This document shows positions 28,927-40,400 of a stretch of 64,000 bases of DNA, in pieces. How positions within the stretch are numbered: the stretch's first letter is position 1; every line of letters starts with the position of its first letter. Origin of the DNA: Ligustrum vulgare (Eukaryota > Streptophyta > Magnoliopsida > Lamiales > Oleaceae). The position numbers were made by a program, and so were the translations under genes. The DNA lies in the NCBI GenBank assembly GCA_963555705.1, contig OY743189.1, forward strand, positions 2,807,501-2,871,500. Direction: 5' to 3'. Under the pieces are notes generated by a model that saw only the letters and a program-made list of their open reading frames with translations, did no database searches and was not told where the DNA came from.

Positions 28927-31273
28927 TGTAACGATCGAGAAATTTCAAGTTTAAAAGTTAGTTTTATTGAACTTATCGCTACGACTCTCCAAATCTTAAC
29001 AGTCACTATTTTGAAAATAAACGCTCTCATCTAGTCATATTAGATTTTAGGAAAGAATTTTAAATTCATTTAAATCTTTAAGTCCAATTTGCAATTTTAA
29101 AATTTTCAAAAATTATTATTTTCGTTTTAAGTCAAAATTTTATTTATTTTAAATTTGATATATTTTTTAGTCCAAATTTAATTATTTTTTGAATCAAATT
29201 TACTTTCAAGTTTTTATCTCAAAAAATTATTTATTTTAAATCTCTTTTATTTTTATTAAATCGATAAATTATTAAAAATCTTTAACTCTACATTTTCTTA
29301 ACCCCCAAAACTCCCCATTCATCCCTTATGTTACATTTTCCTCAACTTCTCATTTATCCCCTACAATCAATCTCATACTCAATATTCTTGCAATTAATTT
29401 GGAGTTATACCTTTTTCATATTCCAAAATAAGCCTATAAATACCTAAATATTCCCCACTTCCTATAATTCATATTCTTCCCTCACGAAGTCACTGTAAAA
29501 TATATTGGGTATGAATTAGACTTCTCATTCCTTTAAGCTTCATACATCACAGGCATTCCATAGTCTGCGACTCTGCAATCACAGTTAAGTCGCCACCCGC
29601 AGCCACCATCATAGAATCAACCAATACAAATCACACACAAAGAGCTAACGAACTCCACCACCGAGTTACTACATCAACCAAATCTCCATAGCTAGTCAGT
29701 ACACACTCCCAACCGAGAATCGTTTGCGACCAACACCATCGAGCATTTCTCATGCTTAGCCAAAACCCAGTTAAATCTCAATATAAACAACACACCAACT
29801 TCACAGTTGATCATCACCACTAAAATCGCACCATCAATCCCAAACCATAATCTGCAATGGAAGATTTAACAGCCCCTCATCACCAATTCCAATCGGACCC
29901 CAACACTGCCCTCGGTGGAAATCTGACGCCAACCCAAAATCTTCAACAAATCCACACCCAAGACTTCAGAAAAATAAAGAATCAAATTAACCTAAATACT
30001 TACCTCAATTGCCGGCATGTTCGACCTCACTTTTGCTGGAGATCGCCTAAACCCCAGCCTCAGATCGCACCACAAAACCACTCAAATCTACTCCAAATCC
30101 TTCATTTTTTTCACCCACCCACACACACACTGGGGTGCCGCTAAGACGGAGACGCCACCGCTGTCAGGACGGACGACGGCTGGAATCGGAGGGGCGGTAC
30201 CCTTCGTCGCCCCGTCTCCTCTAATCCTCTCTCTGTCATTCAAGAGTGAGAGAAATGAGATAGATAATGTTATAATTTTGATTTTTGTAAAATTACTCCT
30301 TAGTCCAAGCTTTAAGAATAATTTATTCTAGTCCCCATCTTTCCAAAGTGTTTTAAATCTGTCCCTGTAGTTTTAATAATGTTTTATTCCAGCCCCTTTC
30401 GTTTTTAGTTAGTTTAATTAAGTTTCAAGTTTTCAAATCAGATTATATTGACCTAGGAGTTTGTGCTGAAATATAATTTGGCAAGGAACTTTCTCAGTTT
30501 GTCAAAATAGTCCTTAATTCTAGCTATTTGCACGAATCAGTCCTCGATTCTTCCAATTTCATTATTTAATCCCTAAAACTTCTCAAAACCTTATTTTACA
30601 CAAATTCATCATTCTAGACTTGATTATACAAAAGTTAGATTTTAATTATATATTTATTTTTTTAGGACTAGACGAGGTGCGAGAACACTAGAAAATTTAA
30701 CCCCTTTTGCTCAAAACTCAAGATATAAGGTAGACTCTTATTTAAAAATTTAAATTTTCAAAAGTGCGCATCAATGATTATTTGGATTATAAGTTTAGCA
30801 TGTATGATGTGTTTATGAGAATTACTTGATTTTCAAGTATGAGACTATGTTACGAGAAATTACTTGTTTAAATGCATGAGACTTTAACTTGTATTTATTT
30901 ACTTGATCATGAGATTATTGGTGATCGTTAGACACCTGGGACTTGAATATCAAATGATTATTGTGCGCGAGTCTACTGAGTATTTCTATGAAATACTCAC
31001 GTTTTCCAATTTTTTTTTTTTTGCAGATGATCAAGTTGGTGGCGAGACGTGTGATGGTGGCTATTATTGAGTCTTTCAAAATGTTTTTATTTGAAATCGT
31101 AAACTTATCTATTTTGTGAAGTTATTACCATTTTTGATCTATTGGCATTTTGAATAAATTTTTATGAAGTTGCGTGAATTAAATTTCAGTCATTTTCAGC
31201 TTGATTTTCATTTTGAAAGTTAGTTTGAGATGATGAAATAACGTTCCGGGTATTTAGAACTCGGGGTGTTACA
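28927..31273 (-). mobile_element. TGTARCG-family element 2, 2,347 bp, nested
   Basis: Read on the - strand it begins TGTAACACCCCGAGTTC and ends CTCGATCGTTACA. Flanks are ACATT and AAATT (one mismatch). It shares with element 1 the start sequence, the GAGTATTTC/GAAATACTC hairpin (30,978-30,998), GTAGACTC beside it, the GGGACT-type array and a gene-like block with GAGGTAAGTAT near 30,000. No transposition protein was found. Confidence 0.6.
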
Positions 31274-33918
31274 AAATTAAATACCTCTTAATACACTTCT
31301 AATCATGTGTATTGAACATAAAACATAACTTAAGCCTTTAACAAGTTTTAGACATGAAATTCAACATCACTTGACCTAAAAATCAAATTTTAAACACTTG
31401 CAAAGTGACATTTTTAAATGAGGAGTTCCAACAGATTTTTAAGGCATGTTTAAGACATCTTAACATAATTTTAATCTTGTATATTGAACATAGAAAGTAA
31501 CTTAAACTAATAACATGTTTTAGACATAATTTCCAACCTCATTTAATCTCAAAATCTAGCTTTAGAGACATATAAAATGATAACTTTAAACGAAGTGTCC
31601 CAACAAATTTTTATCATCGTGTTTAATGCCCTTTATCACACTTCAATTCATGTGTGGTGAACATAGAATACAACTTAATCTAATAACCAATTTTAGACAT
31701 AACATTCCACCATATTTACCTCAAAAACTCCATTAAAACTTCTTCAAAGTTTCATCTTAATATATTTTCATAATTTCGGACTCTTATCTCCATAACTATC
31801 ATCTCAATTTTTTTCATTTAATCTCAAAAGTATGCTTCAACCTTAACTTATCAAAATGAAATGTCCCAAAACTTTAATTTCTTTACTATACCAACATACT
31901 AACTTAAAATAGGATTTAATAAGCTAATATACTTAACATAAAAACTGAAATTCCAATATCATTTACACAAAATCATCAACCTAAAACTTCATGCTAATTG
32001 CCATATTTACATCTTCACATTCTTTAATTCAAACATCCAACTTATAGATAGAATTCCATAAGAACTTGCCAAAACATACTTCATTTACACATTTAACCAA
32101 ACACTTAGAGAGCACTTACATTTCTAACCTTAATCTTTGCATAACATTCATTAAATTAATATCTACCATCAAAACCAACCAAAATAGCATAAACTGCATT
32201 AAAGAGTTCACCATCAATTCTAAATCAACATCCCCACTTAAAAATCAGCTTTAAGGTATGATTAACTCTAATTTAAAGTGGTGTTTTAGGCTTATTTATA
32301 ATGAAAACAACAACTTAGTTTCAAACAAACTTTGAAATAATTCATTAAGACACATCTTCTTTACTCACACCTTTCATCAAACACTACAGAGACACTTTTG
32401 CTTTTAGCCTTAAACATGGAATATAAATCATGTTAAAGCCTTCAACACCATATAATATCAACATAATTAAAACATAAACCAAGTCTTACTCACCTCTTGA
32501 ATTCTAAGAAGAAAAATCATACTTGAGAACTCAAGTCTGAAGCAAATCTTCTCCTACTTCTTCACTTCCTTTCCCTTCTCTTTTTCCTTCTTTTTCTTCT
32601 CCTTTTCCTTCCATTTTTGGCCAGAAGTTGCTGCCTCTCGGTTCCTCTCTTGGTCTCCACTGAATGTGAAAGAAAAATGGGTTAAATCGTTCATAAAATC
32701 AATTGTTTTAATCACTTTCAACATTGCCAACCTAAAACTTGAGTAATCAATCCAAAACCCCAATTTTAAATCTTAAACATCAAGAATATTTTCTTGCTTA
32801 CCTTAAGAATTGAAGAGAGTATTCAAGCATCCTTCCTTATATATATATATAAGCCCTTACACCTTCATGAAATATAAGTTTAGTCCTTAAAATAATTGAA
32901 ACTAAGTCTTTCAATCCTCAGCATCCATCATTTAAATCCCACAACTTATGATAAATAATTGCTTCTAACCAAAATAAGTGATTTTCCAAATATATCTTAA
33001 AATTATTTGGACAAGTGTCAATCCCTTTCATTATTATATTACAAATTTCCAGATTTTCTATTTCGAGGTGCCTCTTTCGGGTCAATATTTGAAGGTCAAT
33101 ACGAGCTCCATTTTGACCAATCTTTATATCATTGTAAAGTCCACACTTCAACCTTTGCAACGGTTACACATGCAAAGAAAACTGATCATTATACTGCCTA
33201 TACTGTTCATCCAAAAATGATTGCTCGAATAGTTTCTAACACTTAGACAAATTTTCAGCATTCTTACCATTTTCATGTATACAACTTTGGCTCAACTTTC
33301 AAGGCAATTCCCAACCTTAAATGTACTCAAATTTGATACTGATTCATAGATCTCACAGTAAACTACAAGGTAGTATAACATGCAAAAACATTGGATTGTT
33401 CGTACGATCTTTTCAAACATGGCTACTTAACTACCATTTTATACTTAGAAATATTTTCAAAATTCTCAACATTCCAACGACTTCTCATATGTAAATTTAG
33501 CTCGATTTTTGAAGCGCTTTTTGACTTTGATTATGATCAAACTTGATATCAATACTTAGATCTCATCATGAACTATAAAATGATATAACATGCAATGACT
33601 AAAGATCACAACATATTACACAAAATGATCCCAAAGTCATGTTCATCGCAATGACAAAACTGTAATTAATAGAAGTTTCTAAAATTTCCAGCTTAGTCCT
33701 CAACTATGAAATTCAATCCGACTGAGTTCAAAAACATTGTATATTTCTCTTATACCAATTTAGTCTCCAAATTATAAGTAATGTCAATTTCTCCCGTTTT
33801 CTTATAAATTCTATATCATCTTATTATAAAAACGTGAAATTGACTTTTTTCATAAGAAAATAATTGATTCCAACTTTCCAAATAATTTAACTCAAGTACG
33901 AAATTTTCGGGTTGTTAC
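31274..33918. repeat. Degenerate ~180-bp tandem repeats and AT-rich DNA
   Basis: A unit with CTAATCATGTGTATTGAACATA, then ACAAGTTTTAGACAT, then AAAATCTAATTTTAAACAC recurs near 28,740, 31,280, 31,460 and 31,640, so element 2 is inserted within this array. Further right no gene is supported; a Lys/Glu-rich - frame at 32,554-32,763 is a low-complexity artefact. Confidence 0.5.
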
Positions 33919-33924
33919 AGTTTG

Positions 33925-34937
33925 AGTTTTGGTTTTAGTAGTAAAGTTGATATTTTTAATATATGTTATTTATTGAAAATGTAATATTCATAGAATGAAG
34001 TAATCAAGACATCAAATCACACTAGCAAAAAATCGTCTAGGAATAAACAAATTTTCTTAAAATTAGCCATGAATTGTTGAAAATCAGATGGCAATACGTT
34101 GGTCATTCTAGTTGAAGTAAACATTTTTAATTATGACCACCTTCTTCAATGTCATGAATCTTTTTTATGTTCTTGAAATTTAGTTTTCAATTTATATATT
34201 ATGGGAAAACTTAATAAAATCATATAAAATTATTGTAATATCTTTTTCTCTAACAATAAAAGAAAGAAAGCGATTACAAATTTATTTACTAAGTTACATC
34301 AAAAGTTTATAGAAGTGCTTGCACGTACTATATATATATATATATACGCGCGCGCGCGCACACACACATAATATTTATTGTCACATTTATTTCTAATAAT
34401 CATAAAATCATAAAATTGTGAAGCATATTTACTGTCACCCGTGACAAATCAAAATTTATATAGTAACTAAGTCCATGTTTGGTGAAATTAGAATCTAGAT
34501 TTTAATTTAAGTCAAAATTAATAATTAATTTTAACCACACATTTCACACGACTCAACATATTTCATCAACTTTTATCAAAATTTAGTAAGAATCTTATTT
34601 TCAACTCTTCAAACAGGGCTAAATGTTACATTTTACTTGGTAAAAATACAATAGACTTAAGTTCTTAAATTAGACTAAAAAGTAAATGTATATTTTTTTA
34701 GCTAAAACATAATCGTATTTATAAATGAATAAATACAAACTAAAACAAATATTCATACGAAGTAATGTCAAATGAAACATTTTGCATCACCACAATTATT
34801 GTTGAAAAGTAATTTATATTATTTATTCTTGTCATTATACTATTTTCGCTTCTATGACTATTATGAATTTAAAAAAAAAATACATTAATCTACTATATTT
34901 TTATTTTATTAAAAAGGTGAACAGACATTCTTTGTGC
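33925..34937. other. Intergenic, with a composite microsatellite
   Basis: AT-rich and non-coding. (TA)9 at 34,329-34,346 passes directly into (CG)6 at 34,347-34,358 and (CA)5 at 34,359-34,368, an alternating purine-pyrimidine run that could adopt Z-DNA. Confidence 0.6.
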
Positions 34938-34942
34938 ATTTA

Positions 34943-35489
34943 TGTAACGACCCGACTCCCTCGCTGGGGCCTTCTTCATGTCGCACTCATTGTCTTTCCA
35001 CTTCCCCTGGTTGTCCTGTTCCTCAACGGCCGGCAGCCCTTGAGGACCTGGTACGCTACAAAAAGGGGTCTAATGGTAGTGGGTTTCTAAGAATCTTTGT
35101 ACTTAACCTCTAGGTACAAAGTTCGAAACCCATGGAAGGAAAAAATTCACTTCCTGAAAATGAGGCCGGCAGCCCTTGAGGACCAGGACGACCAGGGGGG
35201 AGTGGAAAGACCATGAGTAGACGCCCGGCAGCTTTTGAGGACCGGGTACACTACAAAAAGGCGCCTTTTTTGTAATGACCCAGCTCCCTCGCTCGGGCAT
35301 TCTCCAAGTCGTATTCACTGTCTTTCCACTCCCACCTGGCTTCCTCGCTGGGGCCTTCTCCAGAAATGGATTTTTGCCTTCCGCAGGATTCGAATCATGC
35401 ACTTAGGGATTTAGTACAATGATTCTTAGAATCCTGCTACCATTAGACCAACTCGGAGAAGGCCTCAACGAGGGAGTTGGGTCGTTACA
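34943..35489. mobile_element. Fold-back TGTARCG-family element with opposed tRNA-like modules, 547 bp, TSD ATTTA
   Basis: TGTAACGACCCGACTCCC at the left and GGGAGTTGGGTCGTTACA at the right are inverted repeats of about 24 bp. ATTTA flanks both sides (34,938-34,942 and 35,490-35,494). Inside, a + strand TCTAATGGTAGTGGG with AGTTCGAAACCC (35,068-35,134), and a - strand TCTAATGGTAGCAGG with GATTCGAATCC (35,387-35,455), look like A and B boxes of tRNA-derived Pol III promoters facing each other. CCGGCAGC and TCGCTGGGGCCTTCT phrases are also repeated. Confidence 0.65.
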
Positions 35490-35494
35490 ATTTA

Positions 35495-37494
35495 TTTATG
35501 AGTTCCAGACACCCTTAAATAATATAAGATGGTAATAAATTTAAAAATTAAACAACAACAACAACAATAATAATAATAATAATATTTAAAGAAAATAAAT
35601 TGAATGTTAAGGGTACTATCGACCATAAACATAAAAAAAATTAAGGGTAAAACGAGACAACGAAATTTCTCCAACATCTACACTTTTAATAAATAGTGGA
35701 TAGATAGTAGACATGTAGTGATGGTAGATTACTTTCATTTTTTAAGTACTTTGCGCAATTTCCTCATAATTGCAGGATTTTTTTTTTTTGGTCGTCGTCA
35801 TCCATGTATAAGAGGATTTAGCTAGAAATTAACACACACACAAACAAATTTCATGTAAAAAATAACGCGTACATAGTTTTTCGTTCAAAATTACAAAAAA
35901 ATAATATTGTAATAAATATTTTAGCAATTATTATGTTACATGTGTCATTAATGACATTAGAATCAGTGCTATGCTATTAATGACATTAAGATTTTAATTT
36001 ATTTTAATGTATAAACTATTTTTTAATTTTGTATTAATTATTATTCTTTTGATAATTATTGTATTATTTTGAAGTCGAAAAAATATGTAATATGAGTGTC
36101 AAATTGAATATTTCAACGAGAAGTTTATTACAAGATAACAAGTGAGAGCAAACTGCAAATATATTGTTCGTAAAACCATCTCAAAAATCAAACATAAAAG
36201 TTTTTACTTTATATATTTTTTATTTTTCCTCAATATCTCATTCATTTTAAATTATATAATTTAAACTTTTTTTTTGTAATAATAATTATAATTCTTTTGA
36301 TAATTATTGTATTATTTTAAAGTCAAGAAATATGTAATATAGATGTCAAATTGAAGATCTCAACGAGAAGTTTAATATAAGATAACAAGTGAGAGCAAAT
36401 TATAAATAATTTGTCCATAAAAACTTCCAAAAGAACAAATGTAATATATTTTTACTTTTCTCATTCATTTTAAATTATATAATACTCCTATTCTAGAAAA
36501 CCTAAAATCGGTTCGACACGAAAAGGATAACAGGTCAAGGGTCAGAAGTTGGACCGGGATCAAACCGACTTTAGTAAAAAAATTAATAATTATTTCAAAG
36601 ATCACAAAATTTCTTAAAAAAAAAGGGGGTTATTTTGCAAATTAATAATTATTTCAAAAATCACAATTTTTTTTTTTAAAAAAGTTATTACAAATAAAGT
36701 AACATTTACTCATTTGAAGATAAAATTAAATATACAAAAAAATATAATAACAATATTCTTTAATTTCAAAATTACCAATTCAAAGCAAATATAGATTTAT
36801 GGTTGTTAATTTTATTTATTATATTATATTTTGTTTCAAAATATTTTAACATATAAAAAATAAGAAAAAAATAATCCATTTAGAAGAAGAAAGTTCAACA
36901 AATAAATAAATAAATAAAAATTTAAAAGAGAAAAATAATTTTAAAAATTAAAAGAAATAGAAAAATTTTATAAAGATCACGATTTCCTAATTTTAATTAT
37001 TTTTATATATGTTCCATTTTCTATTTTGATTAGTTTTGTATTTTTAAAGTTTTGAATTCAATTACATTTTATATTAAAATGTTATTGTATTATATTTTTA
37101 TTTAACGTGATTGTATAATTAACATATTTTCATAAATTTTGATCAAAATCAGTATCACAAATATATTATCATGCATCGCACGAGCGAAAATATTAGTTTA
37201 TTGTAACAATTAATAAGTACTTAAATTTAATATGTGAATGTATAATTTAACATTGCTTGATATAGATTAAAATTAGATTTTAGCAGATTTTGATGAAAAT
37301 CAATAAAATGTGTGACTAAAAAGTTGTGGATCAATCATGTGTAAGATTAAAAATATTCGTTTCACTTTGATTTTAATTTTATTCATATTTGTAGCGTTCA
37401 CAAATCGAAGCCTATTGTCTAGCTACCCTAGTACATCGCACATGGTCTTAAGTAATTATTTTTAGGAAAAAGCTTATTTTTAAGCTTGAACAAC
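35495..37494. other. Intergenic upstream of the SAWADEE gene
   Basis: Very AT-rich. An imperfect direct duplication of about 240 bp (36,036-36,270 and 36,277-36,480) shares TTCTTTTGATAATTATTG and ATAACAAGTGAGAGCAAA. An (AATA)n tract lies at 36,900. A decayed Helitron-like palindrome (GCATCGCACGAGC) is near 37,170. No clear core promoter was identified. Confidence 0.45.
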
Positions 37495-40400
37495 ATGCAA
37501 TCCTCCTACACCCGGATAGGAAGGGCCGTTGACGAGTTTACGCCAGTCTCCTATAGACGGTGCCATTCTTTCTCCCTGCCGGTGCCGTATTTGCAAAAAG
37601 TTAATACTTTGTTAATGGAGTGCAACTCGCCGGAGTACAACCTGGAGTACAGGCACATGGACGACGACGCCTGGTACACGGTGAAGGTGGTGGTGGAGGA
37701 AGGCGGCGAGACGCTGATAGTAAAATACCAAGGGTTTTTGGATTCATCGGACACCATTTTCCAAGCCGACCAGTTCGGGACGGCGGAAGACGTCGACGAA
37801 GCGATAAACAGATTCCGGCCACTTTCACGGCAAGTGCAGGACGACGAGTGCGACAAAGTGACAGAGGGTATGATTGTATGCGCCTCTTTCTCCTTGGACA
37901 AAGAAGACCTTCGGTACTTCGACGCCATGGTCGAGGTGGTGGGTAATCATTGAGTTTCACTTTTTGAAATGCAAGGAGTATCACTATTTTTTATTATTTG
38001 TTCATCGTGCACTATTGCTTGTACCTTCTCTTTTCTACTTACTGACCAAACAAATGAAGTCAAAAAAAAAATTTCAAGGACCAAAACGCGTAATTTTTTT
38101 GAGGTAAATACTTACAACATTTTCCCCAGATTTCTACCCAATCAAATGAGATTTACATTCACGAATTCATATGATGTTATAACTGAAAGGTATAGCGATG
38201 GAGTATGTTGTTTATCATGGATATTATGGATCATTGGTGATTTACTTCGTTTGATGATTTATTCAAAATAAGAATTCCATTGAGTGTCAGGTTCATATTT
38301 TTTGCTTTCATGATGATGTCTAGTTGGTGAACACCAATTCTGAAATCTGATTGCCTATGTTTTAGATGGGATGAATGGCTTTAGGCTTTGATAGTTCCAA
38401 TTTCCATCTTAAAAGATCGTCCCATACATTATTTAGCCCTCGTTTGAGCCCCAACTTCTATTTATTGATCAATTTTGTAAAATATATTTGTGATAGTAGT
38501 TTTTGGAGAATGTACAATTAGAAGTAGAAAAAATTTGTGTATAGTGTAAAATTATTTTATTGGAAGAATGTGTATAGTTTAATTAGAGTTTATAAAAAAT
38601 GGCGCTCGAATATTCGTTTTCATATTTTAGCTACATGGCATTACTCTTAAATAAATCCTTTTGCACTTCATTTCTTTTCTTATCTTTTTTCTCTAAGAAG
38701 ATTTAGCAAAATTAATTCAATTTTGTGATAAAATGAGCTGTTACTAGCTCAAGTGATACTGTTTTATGAAAATTGGCCGGGTTCTTTTCCTTACCATTGT
38801 TGAGACGGTAAAATGAATTCTATGAGTTGTTGATGGGCATTGATACAACATGTTTTCTTGTTTCAATTTTTGTCACCTTTTTCCCTCTCTCCTAGCATCC
38901 GGAAATGTTAGTAAAACCAGTACGAACTCAACTAAGTCAATAGGTTACATTCAATATTTTCGATCCTATCTATTTATTTTCCGTTTTCCTCCATGTGGAA
39001 GACCTTCCGTCTTCCAACTAAGCACTTTTTACTTTTGAGTTTTGGTATTAATATACAGGTGGGGTGACCTCACCTGTGTGAGCACGGATTTTTGTTACAT
39101 GACAGGTTGGTTGAGCCCGGATTTTTTGTTCTGTATCTTTATGTGTCTGGCTGGTGGATATTTGATTCAAGTTTGAAGTGGGAATTACATTGATGCAGTG
39201 ATCTTTATACCCTGAAGCAGAGGTCTTTTGCACAACTGCATGATTCAAGAATGAATTTATGCATTTGTTTGTTTAGTTTGGCTTGAGACTTCTATGGCTT
39301 TTCAACATCTGCCCATCTGTATTTGATAGGTGCACCGTGAGAAACATTCATTTGCAAGTCGTGAAGAGGAGTGTCTTTGCTCATTTGTCTTGTTATGGCA
39401 ACATGGTCCAAGTATGGGAAACCTGACCATGGCTGGCATTGCAAGCATATGCCTTCTTCAGCAGAATGCTCAAGTTGATCCTAGAATTTTGCGTTTCTCG
39501 ACAATGGCAAAGGAAAGAATTGGAAACAAGCTTTCCGAATATAATGATATTCATATACCCAAGCATGATGCTGTGGGATCTATAGGGACATTTCTTGGTG
39601 AAGAAAATAGTCTATATGTCAAACGCAAACCTGGGTTTCAGGCAAGTTATTTTTGCACGATCATTCAACTATTGGATAATGTGACATTCTGAAATTTCCT
39701 TGATAGAAAATATTCCGAAATTTGATGCCACTCCTTGTTTTTAGGTTACAGGGACTACCGGAAAGTGTTATGGTGCGAGACAGGCAACCGATTGTTTTAT
39801 CTTCACCGTCCATGGTACTTTAATTTACTAAAATTATTCACCCTGAATGGCAGGGAGGATCAGCAAAGCTCATTCAGATTATCTTCACAATGAAGACATG
39901 GGAAGGGGCTCTCTTCATGTGAATGAGTTTGCAGAAACAGGCATTCAGCATTTTCTATTGATTGATAATATGGAAAAAGATTTGTCCGCATCGACAATTA
40001 GTGAATTCATATATAAGCAAACTTCAGTTTCGTCCCAAGCCTATGTTTTCCCAAGCCAATCATCTGAACCATTTGCAAGGGGAGCAATTGTGTCAGAATG
40101 CAAAATGGAAATTGAGAAGATATATCACTCACTTAACAATTCTGAGCAATTGATCGTGTCGGCAAAGGGAAGGTATTCATTTGAATAATATATTTGTTGC
40201 CTAGACATTTCTTGGAAATTTATTTATGCTACTTTCATGCTTGCTTTCAATACAGGATTTCATTCGTAAAAATTTATTTTACTAGTAAACTCTTGTGCAC
40301 TTAAGTTATCAAATTTTAGATTGTGTTGTTGGACTCCTTATGGTTCAGAATAGGATTGAAATTCTTGAAAGAAGAATAAAACTTAAAAACTCAAAAATAT

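Larger units (their letters stand above)
25582..33919. mobile_element. TGTARCG-family outer element with nested insertions, TSD GTTTG
   Basis: Begins TGTGACGACCCCAA and ends TTTTCGGGTTGTTACA. GTTTG flanks both sides (25,577-25,581 and 33,920-33,924). Of the 8.3 kb, a 1.4-kb solo LTR and a 2.35-kb family member are later insertions; about 4.6 kb remain. The remainder is AT-rich, with degenerate repeats of about 180 bp and no recognised protein. The matching short direct repeats so far apart support a single insertion, though 5-bp agreement can arise by chance. Confidence 0.5.

Noticed and set aside
29857..30331. Host gene at the gene-like block of element 2
   Set aside because: The frames are short and on the wrong strand for the element's own GGTAAGT donor; no conserved domain.
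32554..32763. Lys/Glu-rich - strand protein
   Set aside because: Low-complexity CTT-rich sequence in a repeat region.
35060..35460. Functional tRNA genes
   Set aside because: A- and B-box-like words exist on both strands but no complete cloverleaf could be drawn, and they lie inside a transposable element.
37551..37984. Two long - strand frames opposite SAWADEE exon 1
   Set aside because: They are antisense shadows of a GC-rich exon whose + strand protein is recognisable.
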